Both the position numbers and the translations under genes were made by a program. Source: Hirsutella rhossiliensis (Eukaryota > Ascomycota > Sordariomycetes > Hypocreales > Ophiocordycipitaceae). From it: DNA of 64,000 nucleotides. The stretch is taken from the NCBI RefSeq assembly GCF_020360975.1, contig NW_025408667.1:1-64000 (forward strand), in the 5' to 3' direction. The notes beneath the pieces are model-generated. The model worked only from the letters and a program-made list of their open reading frames with translations, searched no databases and had not been told where the DNA came from. This document shows positions 1-10,026 of this stretch, one piece after another; within the stretch, counting starts at the first letter, position 1; each line of letters opens with the position of its first letter.

Positions 1-60
1 CTTCGTTCAGTTACGTATTGCTAAGGTTAATTGCGTCCTGTTACGAGAACTCATCAGCAC
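1..60. other. Unique sequence distal to the telomere tract
   Basis: Sixty bases of ordinary composition lie outside the telomere-like repeats. If this were a clean chromosome end, the repeats would start at base 1. The stretch may be an assembly tail, a read artefact, or a sign that the repeat tract is slightly internal. I see no gene in it. Confidence 0.5.
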
Positions 61-196
61 CTCTAACCCTAACCTAACTAACCTAAAACCCTAACCTAAC
101 CTAAACCTAACCTAACCTAACCTAACCTAACCTAAACCCTAACCCTAAAACCTAACCTAAAACCTAACCTAACCTAACCTAAAACCTAAAACCCTA
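61..196. repeat. Degenerate telomeric repeat tract, C-rich strand
   Basis: The tract is built from CCTAA, CCCTAA and AAACCTAA units, variants of the fungal telomere repeat TTAGGG read on the C-rich strand. The C-rich strand running inward is the orientation expected for a left chromosome end. Units are irregular: pentamers outnumber canonical hexamers and some have extra A. This suggests an eroded or subterminal array rather than freshly added telomerase product. Confidence 0.85.
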
Positions 197-2200
197 TTAC
201 CTATCCTACTAACTAACTAAACGATAGGCCGACGTAACTACGGCTATATAATAGCGACGTAAGAGCTATAGGAAACGTAGGCGCCCGCGAGTTAGGCTTT
301 TAAAGAGAGACTACTACCTATAACCCTAGGCCTAGGCTGTTAAGCCTAGGCCGCGGCCGCTTAGGATAGAAGCGGCTATAGCCTAAGAGGGCCTACGCTA
401 AAATATAAATACGCGGGAGAAGCCCGCGGTAGCCGGCGTAAATTTCTTACGTACTACTACTAAGACCTCGTTTAAGGCAGACCTATACTAAAAGAGGGGA
501 GGGTTTTCCCTTAAGTACTTTAGTTTTTCCTTCCTATTTAATATTAAAGTTCTAGATACCTCTAGCTAGGTCCCTAGTATAATCTTAATAATAATAATAA
601 TACTATTAAAAGGCTTACCTTTAAAATTACTTTTATCTTAAAGAATAATATTACTAGTAAAAGTACTACAGTACTTAAGCTACTTAAAGAGATACTTTAT
701 TATACTTCTTTTTATAAAAAAGGTTTTAGATATAACTTATAACTATTAATTAAGTAGTAAGAGTAAGTTATATAACCTTATTAATAATAAGTTTAACTCT
801 TTTTAAAGTAAAAGAGTAAGTTATATAACTATACTTTAAAGGGGTATAAGTAATAAACTTAAGGACTTAAAGAGAAAGGATATAAAAGGCTTCTTTTTAT
901 ATTTAATCTTTTTTAATCTTAGTTTTTATCTTTTATATACTATTCTTTTTACTTACCTTTATAATAGCTATATCTCTTATAAAATAGGTTAATAATAATA
1001 GCTTTTAACTATTAATTAAGTAATAAAAGTAAGTTATATAACTTTAATTAACTAATATTTAAGTATTTCTTTAATAATAAAAGGTAACTAATACTATATA
1101 CTTAAATAGTATATAATATTAATTACTAAACTAAATTACGTTTTATTATATTTACCTCCTTTTTATAAAATACTATTAAAAGCCTTCTTTCTTTAATAAT
1201 AATATCCTTAAATAAATAGTAAAGTAAATAAATTTAATACTAAAATAGCTTTATATTTATTAAACTAAATAATCCTTTATTTACTACCTTACTATTTAAA
1301 AAGCTAAGGTAATAAGAAGGTATATTAAGAAGAGTAAGTATAAGAAGCTATATTTATACCCTATAGACTTAATAGTTATATATAAGGGAGTATTATAAGC
1401 TAGTATAAACTTAATATAGTAGTATAAGGCTAAATAATTATTTATTTAAAGGGACCCCTTTAGTCTTTATTAGCTACTTATAAAGAAAGGTTTAGTAGGC
1501 TATTAAAGACTACTAAAAGGGCCTCTAGGCTACCGAGGTAGCTAAAGGCCCTAGGGCTAAGGGCCTAGGTAAGTACTATACGTTTATTTAAAAGACCCCC
1601 CGCCTAGCCCTTAGCTTAGAAAATAACCTTATAAGGAGGCCTAGGCCGACCCTCTCGGCCTTTTACTAGCTCCTCTTTAAGGCCGGCTTCTTATTTTCCT
1701 TCCTAAAAAGGACTAATAAGGTAGACCGAGACGATTACCGCTATAGCTAAGGAAGGTATACGGTAAGGCACCTTATCCTAAGGTACCCGAACTATAGGAG
1801 GGAAAGAGAGGTCCTTTACTAGACCTCTAAGAGACGGAAGGGGGCCCTTAGCCTACCTCTTCTCTATAGCTTTAAGGAAGGAAGGGAAGCCCTTTTAACC
1901 TTCTTAGCTAGGATAGAGATAGGGATAGCTAAGTAGCTTAAAAAGGAGTAACCTAGGGGCCCTACGGCCCTTAAGGGGGAAAAACACCGCGTAGGAGGAA
2001 CTAGATTAACCTTTCCTTTATCTTTACCTTTATAGCTACCCTTTTCCTAATTAGTTATAAGCCCCCGGGCTCTATAGCTAGCTAGGACTGCTAATAGGGG
2101 CCTAGGCCCCTATTAGCCTCGCTATAGCCCTAGAGGCTGTATGCGAGTAATAATATAAAAAAAAATTTACTTATTTAAAGCTAAGGAGAAAGGAGGAAAA
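197..2200. repeat. RIP-mutated subtelomeric repeats
   Basis: About 2 kb with almost no CpA/TpG and very frequent TpA, the signature of RIP. No open frame survives. Part of it (about 490-600) matches 30,345-30,440 (shared landmark: a block ending in TTTTTCCTTCCTATTTAA), and about 1,320-1,395 matches about 28,090-28,160. These are therefore dispersed repeats and not unique DNA. The mobile element class is not recognisable. Confidence 0.75.
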
Positions 2201-2384
2201 CTCTATCTTAGTCGCGCTGCTTGCTAGTCTTTCTTGGTCCCTAGCTCGACTCGTGTTCTGGTGCTGTTCGGCCCAAGTTCGGGTCGAGCTCTGCCCGTGC
2301 GTGGGTCCACATCGGATTGACCTCGGCGCCGTTGCTGTGGTGCAACCTCAGCCCTCTACGAGCGCAGCCTATAACAGGGAGCCT
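2201..2384. other. Small non-RIP island between repeats
   Basis: Composition switches abruptly to GC-rich DNA with normal CpA and TpG, then back to RIP-like sequence at about 2,390. It is too short to carry a gene and I see no coding signal. It may be unique sequence left between two repeat insertions. Confidence 0.4.
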
Positions 2385-2600
2385 GCCTATATAATATAAC
2401 TCCCCTAGCCTAAGGATATAATATAGGCCTAACTTAAGTATAGGAATATCTTAATGTCCTCTTTTAGCTAGCTATTTATGGTTACTATACCTATATAAGC
2501 CCCTCCCTTGTCCCAATAGATAGACCAAGACATGCATCACTAAATTCACCTTTCTGTGCCCCTATTTCTTCCACTGTGCTCTCAAGCCTCTGCTTGAAAA
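2385..2600. repeat. Dispersed repeat, largely non-RIP copy with the empty site of a solo LTR
   Basis: This segment aligns with 30,480-31,270, except that the distant copy contains a 568-bp insertion at the CTTTT found here at 2,461-2,465. From about 2,478 onward this copy keeps C and G where the distant copy has T and A, mostly in CpA/TpG contexts. It is thus close to the pre-RIP form of the repeat and the unoccupied target of the insertion. Confidence 0.75.
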
Positions 2601-2843
2601 GACAATTATAAGACAGCTCATACGAATACGGCGCAGTGGTAAGATTCTGTTCCAAGCTGAGATGGATAAAACCGCAGAGGACAGTCCAGACGCTCGGTCG
2701 AGACAGATTTCGGGGGATACAAACATCGGTCACGAAGGGCCTGCCATCTCAACAACTCCCGGCCGTTGAATCAGCCACCCGGGGCTAAAAACGGCAAGCA
2801 CCGTCATTTACACGTGGCGTCAGAGGCACCGCTTAACCTCATC

Positions 2844-4438
2844 TTATTTGACTCTGTGTCTCGCCTCTTTCCTTTTCGGGTCCTGCTGAGCCGGGGCCGT
2901 CAACGCGACCAAGAGATTCCATATGACCCATGCACAACCCAGGACCATCGCGGCCGTTGTTCCCAGGCGAACCCACGCGGCACTATCCTCCCTGAGAACC
3001 GGAACTGTGATAGAACTCATGACCCGATTTCCCACCTCGGGCTTAGGGCTAACGTGCCAAAATATGGTGCCGGGACTAAATAGTTCATCGTACCCCAAAT
3101 GACGGCGATCAAACGGGTTGCTCGCAGGATCCTCGTCGCCTCCCGGCTGGCATGCCCAAAAGACGACCGGGTAGGGAACCTCGACTTGCGTATACCCGGA
3201 GGCCCTCGGCTTAAGATAGCGGAGGTGAAGTGGCACTTGGGCGGTCCAAATCTGTTCGTCGCTAGAGATAGGAGGCGCCAGTTGAAGCAAGACGTTAGAC
3301 CCCCATGTCTTGATGTTATACTCAGGAGCCTCTAGCTCAACTGGCAGAGTTGTATACCGAGAGGCACTAAGGTTCTTAGACGCCAAGAAGATCTTATCCT
3401 CGAAGTGGTAACGGTTGGCAAACATGGTTTTAGGGAGCGTGAGATATGCATACGGAGCGCACTCCGCGTCTTGAACCGGAGGCTTATTAGTGCTTAGCTT
3501 AAACTGTAACGTTGGATGGACGCCTATCGGCCTTAGAAACTCTGACGCAAACGACGCGTTATATAGCTTATGTCGTGAGCGAAAGATAAATAGAGCGGGG
3601 GAGGGCTCCTTTTGGTCTTCGAGAACATTTAGTATGCCGTGAAGGCCAACTCCATATGGCCCGAGATTAGGTGCTGAGTCCTTGGTGAAGATGCCCACCT
3701 CGGTCTGCCTCCCTGGCAAGACGAGGACAGTAATGGAATGCTCCCTCAAAGGCCAAAAGGCAGAAATCCAGAGAGCCCGATCGGTCGAGCTGTATGATAG
3801 GTCCAAGCTGGCGGCCGTGTACAAGGTGCGCAGGCGAGATTGGCAGATGGAGTCTGTGTCTGGGCAAAGGTCGCGGGTTGCCGATTCGACAGAGGCGGAG
3901 AGGTGTTCCAGTTGTTGGTAAAAGGACAAGGGCCCCCAGACGCCGCGCTCAGTCGTGTGAGCGGCGGTCCATGCCTGGGCCCGTCAAGTCAGCAAGGTCA
4001 GGGCGAGTTTATCCATTGTATTAAATGTACCTCTGTGGTCATGCAGTCCAGAGGCCCCATTATCTGCAGCATCTCGCATAGCTTCACTCTGCGGAGTCGT
4101 TAGCATGATGCGGCTGATGCAGCGCAGACCGAGGCGACCAACGGATCATGTGCTCGTTTGGCTGAGGGCGTCAAGAAGACACGCAGACCGGGCGACTGAC
4201 GGGAGCTAAAGGGCTCGAGCGTGTCGTAGGCGTGAGGGCTCGTCCACGTTAGATGAAGCGCGTGGTAGCCCTGAAGCAGGCTGGCAATGTCCGGCGGCAG
4301 TTGGTCCAGGCCGACCGTCAAGCGGTCTTGGCGCACAACGTCGGCCGCGGGGCCCAGGAGGCCAGCTGGCTGGACATGAAAGGCCTTGGGGTCGACAGCG
4401 CCGTCTGGGGGGTAGACAAAGGTGACTGTTTCGCGCAT
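2844..4438 (-). pseudogene. PBN1: PBN1 / PIG-X-like subunit of GPI mannosyltransferase I, probably broken
   Basis: PBN1 (PIG-X) is the ER membrane partner of the mannosyltransferase that adds the first mannose to GPI anchors. The N-terminal part (4438 down to 4100, 112 aa) starts MRETVTFVYPPDG and has the family blocks GLRVFLTP and LPPDIASLL. The C-terminal part (to 2844) carries LHLRYL, PVVFWAC, NPFDRRHLGYD, a GTIFWHV-type block and one final membrane segment (GTTAAMVLGCAWVIWNLL). Together they are about the family's usual size. The second part is open back to an AG acceptor at about 3975, so an intron is likely. The first part, however, ends in TAA before any good donor; a GTACAT donor at 4030 lies past that stop and is out of frame. 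The family identity is clear. Whether the gene is functional is not: a premature stop, small indel, unusual splice or sequence error are all possible. Confidence 0.75.
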
Positions 4439-4823
4439 AGTTGCCTGTCCGTTGCGCCCAAGGGAAGCTCAGCGACAGCTTGGGCGTTGTAGCGACGGTG
4501 GAATTGCAGTTCAACCGGTTCTACCGCAATATTGGGTACTCTCTGGGGCAGAGAATGGGCGTGTATTTGGCAGTTGAGGTCTCAAGGTCAGGCCGGCCTG
4601 ATGTCGACGGCTGGCCGAAGCTGCAGACGGGCAAGCTCACGGGGTGCCCCGAGCTACCCTGGGAGGAAGGAAGTAGGACCACTGTAATGAGAAGTGGTCA
4701 TCAGGGGCAAAGAGGGGTACAAAAAGGCCCATCTTTTGGGGCGAGGAGACAGAGAGAGACATAGACCTTATTAATCAATCTCTTAGTCTGTTCACGTTCT
4801 TTCTCCCTGGTAGGAACAGGCCC
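4439..4823. other. Gene-free stretch
   Basis: Normal-composition DNA upstream of the PBN1-like start and ending at the TA target of the Fot/pogo element. It presumably holds the PBN1-like promoter, but no clear TATA box or other motif was seen. Confidence 0.5.
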
Positions 4824-4825
4824 TA

Positions 4826-4867
4826 ACGTAATCCACCCCCTTCCCGGTCAGACCCCCTACTCGGTCA
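4826..4867 (+). repeat. Left terminal inverted repeat of the Fot/pogo element
   Basis: Forty-two bases, identical to the reverse complement of 6867-6908 and directly preceded by the TA target site. Identity breaks down immediately beyond this length. Confidence 0.93.
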
Positions 4868-4919
4868 GAAAAAGTCTCCACGCGGCGACCCACACTTATG
4901 GCAAGACAAACCGAGCACT

Positions 4920-6770
4920 ATGACGGCAACGGGAGACCAATCGGTTCCACGCGAAGAACGGGTCCTGCTCGCCGTCAGGGCCTATCAGCAGGGCCAATTC
5001 AAAAGTACCCGCAAGGCTGCGGCCGCATACGACGTCCCTCAATCGACAGTATCTGATCGACTGCGCGGTGTCATTCGCCGACGCGACGTTCAGATGAACA
5101 ACCTGAAGTTGACGGCGACGGAAGAGACTGCCCTGGTACAATGGATCTTGTCGATGGACGAGCGAGGGATGCCGCCGACAGTGGCTTACACTCGTCGGAT
5201 GGCCAACTTATTGCTTTCGAGCGAGGCAAAGATCCTGTCGGGGAAAACTGGGTGCGGAAGTTTGTTGGCCGCCACGGCGAAATCAAGGCAAAGTACTCTC
5301 GCCGATACGACTACCAACGAGCCAAATGCGAAGACCCCCAAAAGATCCAAGGATGGTACGATCGAGTCGCGGCGACGAAACAGAAATGGGGGATTCTTGA
5401 CGAGGATGTCTATAACTTTGATGAGACGGGGTTTCAAATGGGAGTCGCTGCAACGGCGAGTCCTTACCCGGTCTGACCGGCGAGGTCGGGCAGTACTCAC
5501 GCAGCCTGGAAATCGAGAATGGGTTACTGTGATCGAGTCTATCAACTGCCAAGGTTGGGCTTTACCGGCGAAGGTTATCTTCCAGGGCAAGTTACACCAA
5601 GCAAGCTGGTACGAATCAGGAGTGCCCGATGACTGGCATATCGCCGTTAGTGAGAATGGCTGGACTTCCGACGACCTTGCTTTGAATTGGTTAAAGGAAG
5701 TCTTTGATCCGAATACACGGCGCCGTACGGTTGGTACGCATCGACTTCTTATTCTCGACGGGCACGGCAGTCACGTCACGCCGGAATTTGACAAGTACTG
5801 TACGGCCAATTCCATCGTAGTACTCCAAATGCCTGCACATTCCTCACATCTCTTGCAGCCTCTTGATGTCGGTGCTTTTCGCCGTTGAAAACCATATACG
5901 GCCGAAAGGTTCAAGAGAAAATGCTCGCTGGGATCCATCATATCGACAAGCAGGACTTCCTTCCCATGTACTTAGACGCTCGCCGACAAGCACTTTCGCC
6001 GTCGAATATCCGAAGCGGATTTATGGCAACAGGCCTTTTTCCGTTTGACCCAAACAGAGTATTATCGCGGTTACAAGTTCAGGTTGACAAAGTCGGTAAC
6101 GATCACGGCGACAAGAATACTCAAGTCCCAACAAGAGCCTGGAAGCAGCCAAGACTCCGCATAACGTCAACCAGCTTACCACTCACGCCGAAAGGCTTCT
6201 TCAACGCCGGCCACAAAATACAGACTCGCCAGTTTCACAAGCTATCAACCAGCTTATCAAAGGATGTCAAATGGCCATGCACAGCGCCGCCCTCCTTGCC
6301 GACGAAAACCGGCAACTTCGGTCAGAAAACCAGCGGCGAAAGCAGAGAAAGAACAGCGCCGTGAATACATTGGCGACGGCGGTACTCTATCGGTTGCAGA
6401 GGGCACGGTTAGGATAAAGCAACGGAGAGAAGAAGAAGAAGAGCGGGTTAAGCGACGGAGAGTGGAAGAAGAGGAGAGGACTAAGCGCCGGCGAGAGAAG
6501 GACGAGCGGGCCAAGCGACGACAAGAAGGAGAAGAGCGGGCCGAGCGACGGCGACAAGAGAACGAGGAATGGTTCAAGCTACGGCGAGAAAGGAAGAGGA
6601 GCGGGTCAAGAAACAGAGAGCAAAGGAAGATGAGCGGGCCAAGCGACGGCGGGAAGAAGGAGCGGGACCAACGACTTATAGAAGAGCTGAGTGTCCCAAG
6701 ACAGCGTGCACCACCACGGTGTAGTAAGTGCAGGTCTTTTGAACACACTGCCCGTACGTGTAATAGATAG
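4920..6770 (+). pseudogene. Fot/pogo transposase (HTH_psq, CENP-B HTH, DDE endonuclease, CCHC knuckle), frameshifted
   Basis: Reading starts MTATGDQSVPREERVL. A psq-type helix-turn-helix (STRKAAAAYDVPQSTVSDRL) and a CENP-B-like HTH (VQWILSMDERGMPP) bind the TIRs. The catalytic core shows the first acid in YNFDETGFQMGV, the second in LILDGHGSH and the third in LLQPLDVG. The tail is a Lys/Arg/Glu-rich coil (about 6420-6680) and ends with a CCHC knuckle, CSKCRSFEHTARTC. The coding frame changes at about 5,215, about 5,457 and about 5,880, each a small indel between well-matching family blocks, and is broken again before the knuckle. No single frame gives a working enzyme, so this copy is an inactive or trans-mobilised element. 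Sequencing indels are the alternative. Confidence 0.9.
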
Positions 6771-6866
6771 TCCTAATCGAGTTACTTGTCTCTTGGAGTA
6801 AATATGTCGTGGTATTGTGCTCCGTTTGTCTCGCGTAAGGTGCGGGTCTAGTCGGTGGGGAATTTT

Positions 6867-6908
6867 TGACCGAGTAGGGGGTCTGACCGGGAAGGGGGTG
6901 GATTACGT
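6867..6908 (-). repeat. Right terminal inverted repeat of the Fot/pogo element
   Basis: Perfect partner of 4826-4867, followed by the TA duplication at 6909-6910. Confidence 0.93.
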
Positions 6909-6910
6909 TA

Positions 6911-7311
6911 ATCCCTTTATTACTGCTCATGACGCACTATCAAACATGCCGTTTCCGCCCTGGAGCTGAGACAGACCCAGACCCGTCAAATTGGAGGGTC
7001 CGAATGATGAAGGCGTAGATTGTTGAGTGCAGCTAGCCCCTGATTGGGCCAGCCTAGCTTAGTAAGTCTGAGCGGCACGAGCCCTCAAGGCTCGTGCCCG
7101 CGCCCACAGCTTGGGCCCGCAATCATCAACTTCCTCTGCGACAGGCCAGCGTACATAACTACGTACACATTTTTGCTGGGGGGTGCCTGTGACTGTCCCC
7201 AACATAATAATAACTTGGCTGCTTCACGCCCGAATGACCTCTCTTTGCTTTGCTTCTTCGTTTCTGCCGGATAGGTTATCGCCGCTAACGCATGCAAGGG
7301 CTTGCCAGCGT
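6911..7311. other. Gene-free stretch
   Basis: Normal-composition DNA between the transposon and the 3' end of the DUF229 gene. It probably includes the latter's 3' UTR. No gene or repeat recognised. Confidence 0.5.
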
Positions 7312-9378
7312 CTATTCTTCGCATCGACAATATTCCTGCGCGATGCCTGCCGTCGCGCACGTGAGGTTCCGCGGCTGCGCCTCGAACAGCGACTTGTCCC
7401 AGTATGGAGAGTCTCGCGACGGCGGCCACTGCTTGGTGTCGGCCAGCACTCGCAGCGTTGCGTGCGTGTTAAAGGGCGTAACGAGCGCCTGCTCGTTGGC
7501 CAGCAGCCCGTCGCTGCCGTCGCGGGCGCGCAGCTGTGATGCCACGTGCGCCGGCATCAGCGCGTGCAGTACCGGGTTCTGGTGCTCGACGCGGCCGTTC
7601 TGCGTGAATAGGAAGTTGAGGCCCATGTGCAGCCCGTGGTCGGCGTAGAAGAGCACCAGCGTCTTGTCCAGCGTGCCGCCGTCGCGGAGCTCGGCCACAA
7701 AGTCATGCAGCTGGTCGTCGACGGTCGCGAGCACCTCGCCCGTTCCCTCGTGGCCCTCGATGAAGTTGACCGACAGCAGCCACGGACGATCGGGGTACAC
7801 TTCGCGCACGCGCCGAGCAAACGCAAAGTTCCACGCATGCACATAGTCGCCGAAGGCGCACCGGCGCTTGATGCTGAAGGGCCCGTTTAGGTTGCCGTAT
7901 GCGTCGCCCTGGAGCGCGTAATAAGGCGGCAGGCACGCCGGCCCCAGCATCTCATGGTCCAGTGCCGCCATCGATGTATTGCGCCCTTGGTACCGCGACG
8001 ACCAGTCCTCGCAGCTCGTGTCGGTGCGCGCAACCACGTAGCCCGCGTCGCGAAACTGCTGCCACACAGGGTCGACGGGGCTGCGCTCCGTTGTGCCCGT
8101 GTACAGCCCACGACTGTTGTCCTCGGTGTTGAAGCCCACGGCGTGCGAGCGGAAGAACTGGTATAGGCGGCGTCGGCCGCGCTCGTGTAGCTCTTCGATT
8201 AGCTTAGAAGTGCGCCGCAGCCGTCGATGGAAATGACGGCGGGAAACAGCGTCAAAGTAGAGCAGCAGGATGTTGGGCCGCTGCGTCTCGACACCCCTCG
8301 TGCTCCGATGCGCCGGCGGCAGCGTGCGAGCGATGCGCAGCAGCAGCTTCTCGTCTGCGCCGCACCGCGCAATAACCGTCTCGGTCGATCGCGTGTCGAG
8401 GTGCACCGGCCCCGTGTAGTCCCGACGAAGCGTGCGGCGGACAATCAGCCGATTCATGACATGCTTTTGCTTCTCGAGGGCGGACCAGCTGCGCGTGTCG
8501 GGCAGCACATCGTACGAGACTGGCACTCCGTCCGGGCATCCGTCGATGGTCAGGAGTCCATCCTCCTGCGCGAGCTGCGCATCGAAGTCGACGGACAGCG
8601 GCGGGCAGGCCTGAGAGCCAGTCCAGAAGTTTTGCGCCCCCTCCGGCAGCAGGTCGATGAATGGCCAGTTTGGCTCGAGGAACCGACACGTCGCTGCATC
8701 GGCCTGGTAACGCCGCCCGAGGAATCCGTCTCGCCAGCGTGCTTTCTGGCAAATAAGGGTCGCGCCCATTAACAGCAGCAGCGAGACGACAGTGGTGCCG
8801 ATGATGCGCCAGAAATGGCGCGAGCCACGGTAGAGTAGCACGATGCCAAGCAAGACGAGATTCAGAGGCACGCCAAGGAAAAGGAACACAAGCATGTTGT
8901 AGCCGCCGTGTTGAGGGAACGACTCGCCCCGGTCGGCCGCCCGGAGCATTGCCAGTTCAGCGAACAGCGTAACGCCGAGCGCGATGCGCCAGGCAGTCGG
9001 CAACCGCAGAGTGTAGACGAGCGTCATGGCGGCACTGTACAACAGCACGCTGAGAATAAGCTGGATCCCCAGCCTGGCCATGTTCTGCTTCATCCAGTCG
9101 AGCTCGCCGCCCGCCAACGAAAGTAAGTAGAAATGCGCCGAAGCGGCGGCGAGGCCGGGCACGGTGAGCGCCGCGTAAATGTATCGCCAACGAGGCATAC
9201 GCGCTTCATCTTTGCAGCGGCCATGCTCGTTGTCGTCGATGTCACACCGACTGCGAGGGCGCTTCCACGACAGACTGCGGCGCCCGGGTTTTGTCACGGA
9301 TATCGACTCGCCCAGATGCGTCGATGGCCGGCCATGGCTTATCGTCTTTTCGTGCGCCTCGGGTGATGCGGAAAACAT
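7312..9378 (-). CDS. DUF229 / sulfatase-like (alkaline phosphatase superfamily) membrane protein
   Basis: One uninterrupted 688-residue frame. Residues about 61-210 hold four or five hydrophobic segments, so the protein is probably membrane-anchored with the enzyme-like part outside the cytosol. The domain starting at about 367 has RPNILLLYFDAVSR, the family's metal-site aspartate (D376), and later LVLFYADHGLHMG (D580-H581), the second metal-site motif. This arrangement is that of DUF229 proteins, related to sulfatases and phosphodiesterases; the substrate is unknown. Cysteines cluster in the loop region and the C-terminus (CATAGIAQEYCRCEE). The ATG at 9378 gives the longest form, but residues 1-60 are hydrophilic and the Met at residue 61 (MPRWRYIYAAL), directly before the first membrane segment, is an equally good start. 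No introns are needed and codon use looks normal. Confidence 0.85.
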   Translation of the reverse strand: MFSASPEAHEKTISHGRPSTHLGESISVTKPGRRSLSWKRPRSRCDIDDNEHGRCKDEARMPRWRYIYAALTVPGLAAASAHFYLLSLAGGELDWMKQNMARLGIQLILSVLLYSAAMTLVYTLRLPTAWRIALGVTLFAELAMLRAADRGESFPQHGGYNMLVFLFLGVPLNLVLLGIVLLYRGSRHFWRIIGTTVVSLLLLMGATLICQKARWRDGFLGRRYQADAATCRFLEPNWPFIDLLPEGAQNFWTGSQACPPLSVDFDAQLAQEDGLLTIDGCPDGVPVSYDVLPDTRSWSALEKQKHVMNRLIVRRTLRRDYTGPVHLDTRSTETVIARCGADEKLLLRIARTLPPAHRSTRGVETQRPNILLLYFDAVSRRHFHRRLRRTSKLIEELHERGRRRLYQFFRSHAVGFNTEDNSRGLYTGTTERSPVDPVWQQFRDAGYVVARTDTSCEDWSSRYQGRNTSMAALDHEMLGPACLPPYYALQGDAYGNLNGPFSIKRRCAFGDYVHAWNFAFARRVREVYPDRPWLLSVNFIEGHEGTGEVLATVDDQLHDFVAELRDGGTLDKTLVLFYADHGLHMGLNFLFTQNGRVEHQNPVLHALMPAHVASQLRARDGSDGLLANEQALVTPFNTHATLRVLADTKQWPPSRDSPYWDKSLFEAQPRNLTCATAGIAQEYCRCEE

Positions 9379-9601
9379 GCCGGCCGACTGTTTTCCCCTT
9401 GTGCAGATACACGTTGCGTACGAGTGTGGCTTGCGTTGATGCGCAGCAATGCGTGAATGGATTTATTCTCACGGGACCGCTGGTGAAGCCGCAGTTGCGG
9501 TGCTATGCATTTGCCTTGAGGACCGAGAGCGCCTTTATCGCTTATGCGGCGCTAGGTGAGAGAAAGGGGGACAGCAGCGTGTTCTAGACTGGTGTTCCAG
9601 A

Positions 9602-10026
9602 CTAACTTACCGCAACCACGGCCTTGTTTTAGACAGCGTCCTCTTCATAAGCGCCTCCCAGGCATGCTACGTAAGCGAGGGCCAGTATGTTGAGACTGAG
9701 ATTCTCGACATCATTGACATGGCCACGGACGGCCCCGGCTTCATGCTTACGTTTGGTGACATCGTCTGCCTTCGGTCTGCCGACGTGGCTCGCTGGCCAT
9801 GTTGTCCTTGACCCTGCAAGTGGTGGTCATCCCGATACCGAGCCCTTGACGATGCTCGACGGGTTGCGGCCAAGGGCTGGGGGATGGCGTTTACATAACC
9901 TTTACGCCGCGTGGTTTGCGGGGCGATCCCGCGTGCGAGATGAAATTTGGTGTGGACTGGAACAGTAGGTATAAGGGCACCGTCAAGTGGACAATTGTGC
10001 CTGACATCAATCAACGGCTGAAATAA
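9602..10026 (+). pseudogene. Relic of an ERG4/ERG24-family sterol reductase
   Basis: Sterol C-14/C-24 reductases are ER membrane enzymes of ergosterol synthesis. Translating 9602-9800 gives a stretch with MATDGPGFMLTFGDI, matching the family's TDGFGFML-FGD core block. After a frame change, 9790-9835 reads LAMLSLTLQVVVIP, like the next membrane segment. The end, up to the stop at 10026, reads CEMKFGVDWNSRYKGTVKW then IVPDIN, which resembles the conserved C-terminal tail (C..K.G.DW..Y...V.Y.I.P). The N-terminal half and the NADPH-binding stretch between these blocks are missing or unrecognisable, and at least one frameshift is needed. I read it as a decayed C-terminal fragment. It could also be a poorly resolved gene with introns, but the gap is too short for the missing domain. 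Confidence 0.6.

Larger units (their letters stand above)
4826..6908 (+). mobile_element. Fot/pogo-type DNA transposon, complete with TIRs
   Basis: A 2,083-bp element of the Tc1/mariner superfamily (Fot/pogo group). The first 42 bases (4826-4867, starting ACGTAATCCACCC) are a perfect inverted match to the last 42 (6867-6908). A TA dinucleotide flanks each end (4824-4825 and 6909-6910), the target-site duplication of this superfamily. Size and gene layout are typical. There is no RIP signature, and the identical TIRs imply a recent insertion, although the internal transposase is frameshifted. The insertion lies between the PBN1-like and DUF229 genes and breaks neither. Confidence 0.93.

Noticed and set aside
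197..2200. Telomere-linked helicase gene near the chromosome end
   Set aside because: No helicase motifs were seen; sequence is saturated by RIP and matches dispersed repeats elsewhere in the window.
2491..2733. Minus-strand 80-codon frame
   Set aside because: Starts within a dispersed repeat, has no recognisable domain and no splice or promoter support.
6420..6680. Lys/Arg/Glu-rich repeat that could be a separate coiled-coil gene
   Set aside because: It leads directly into the CCHC knuckle typical of Fot/pogo transposase tails and lies between the TIRs, so it belongs to the transposase.
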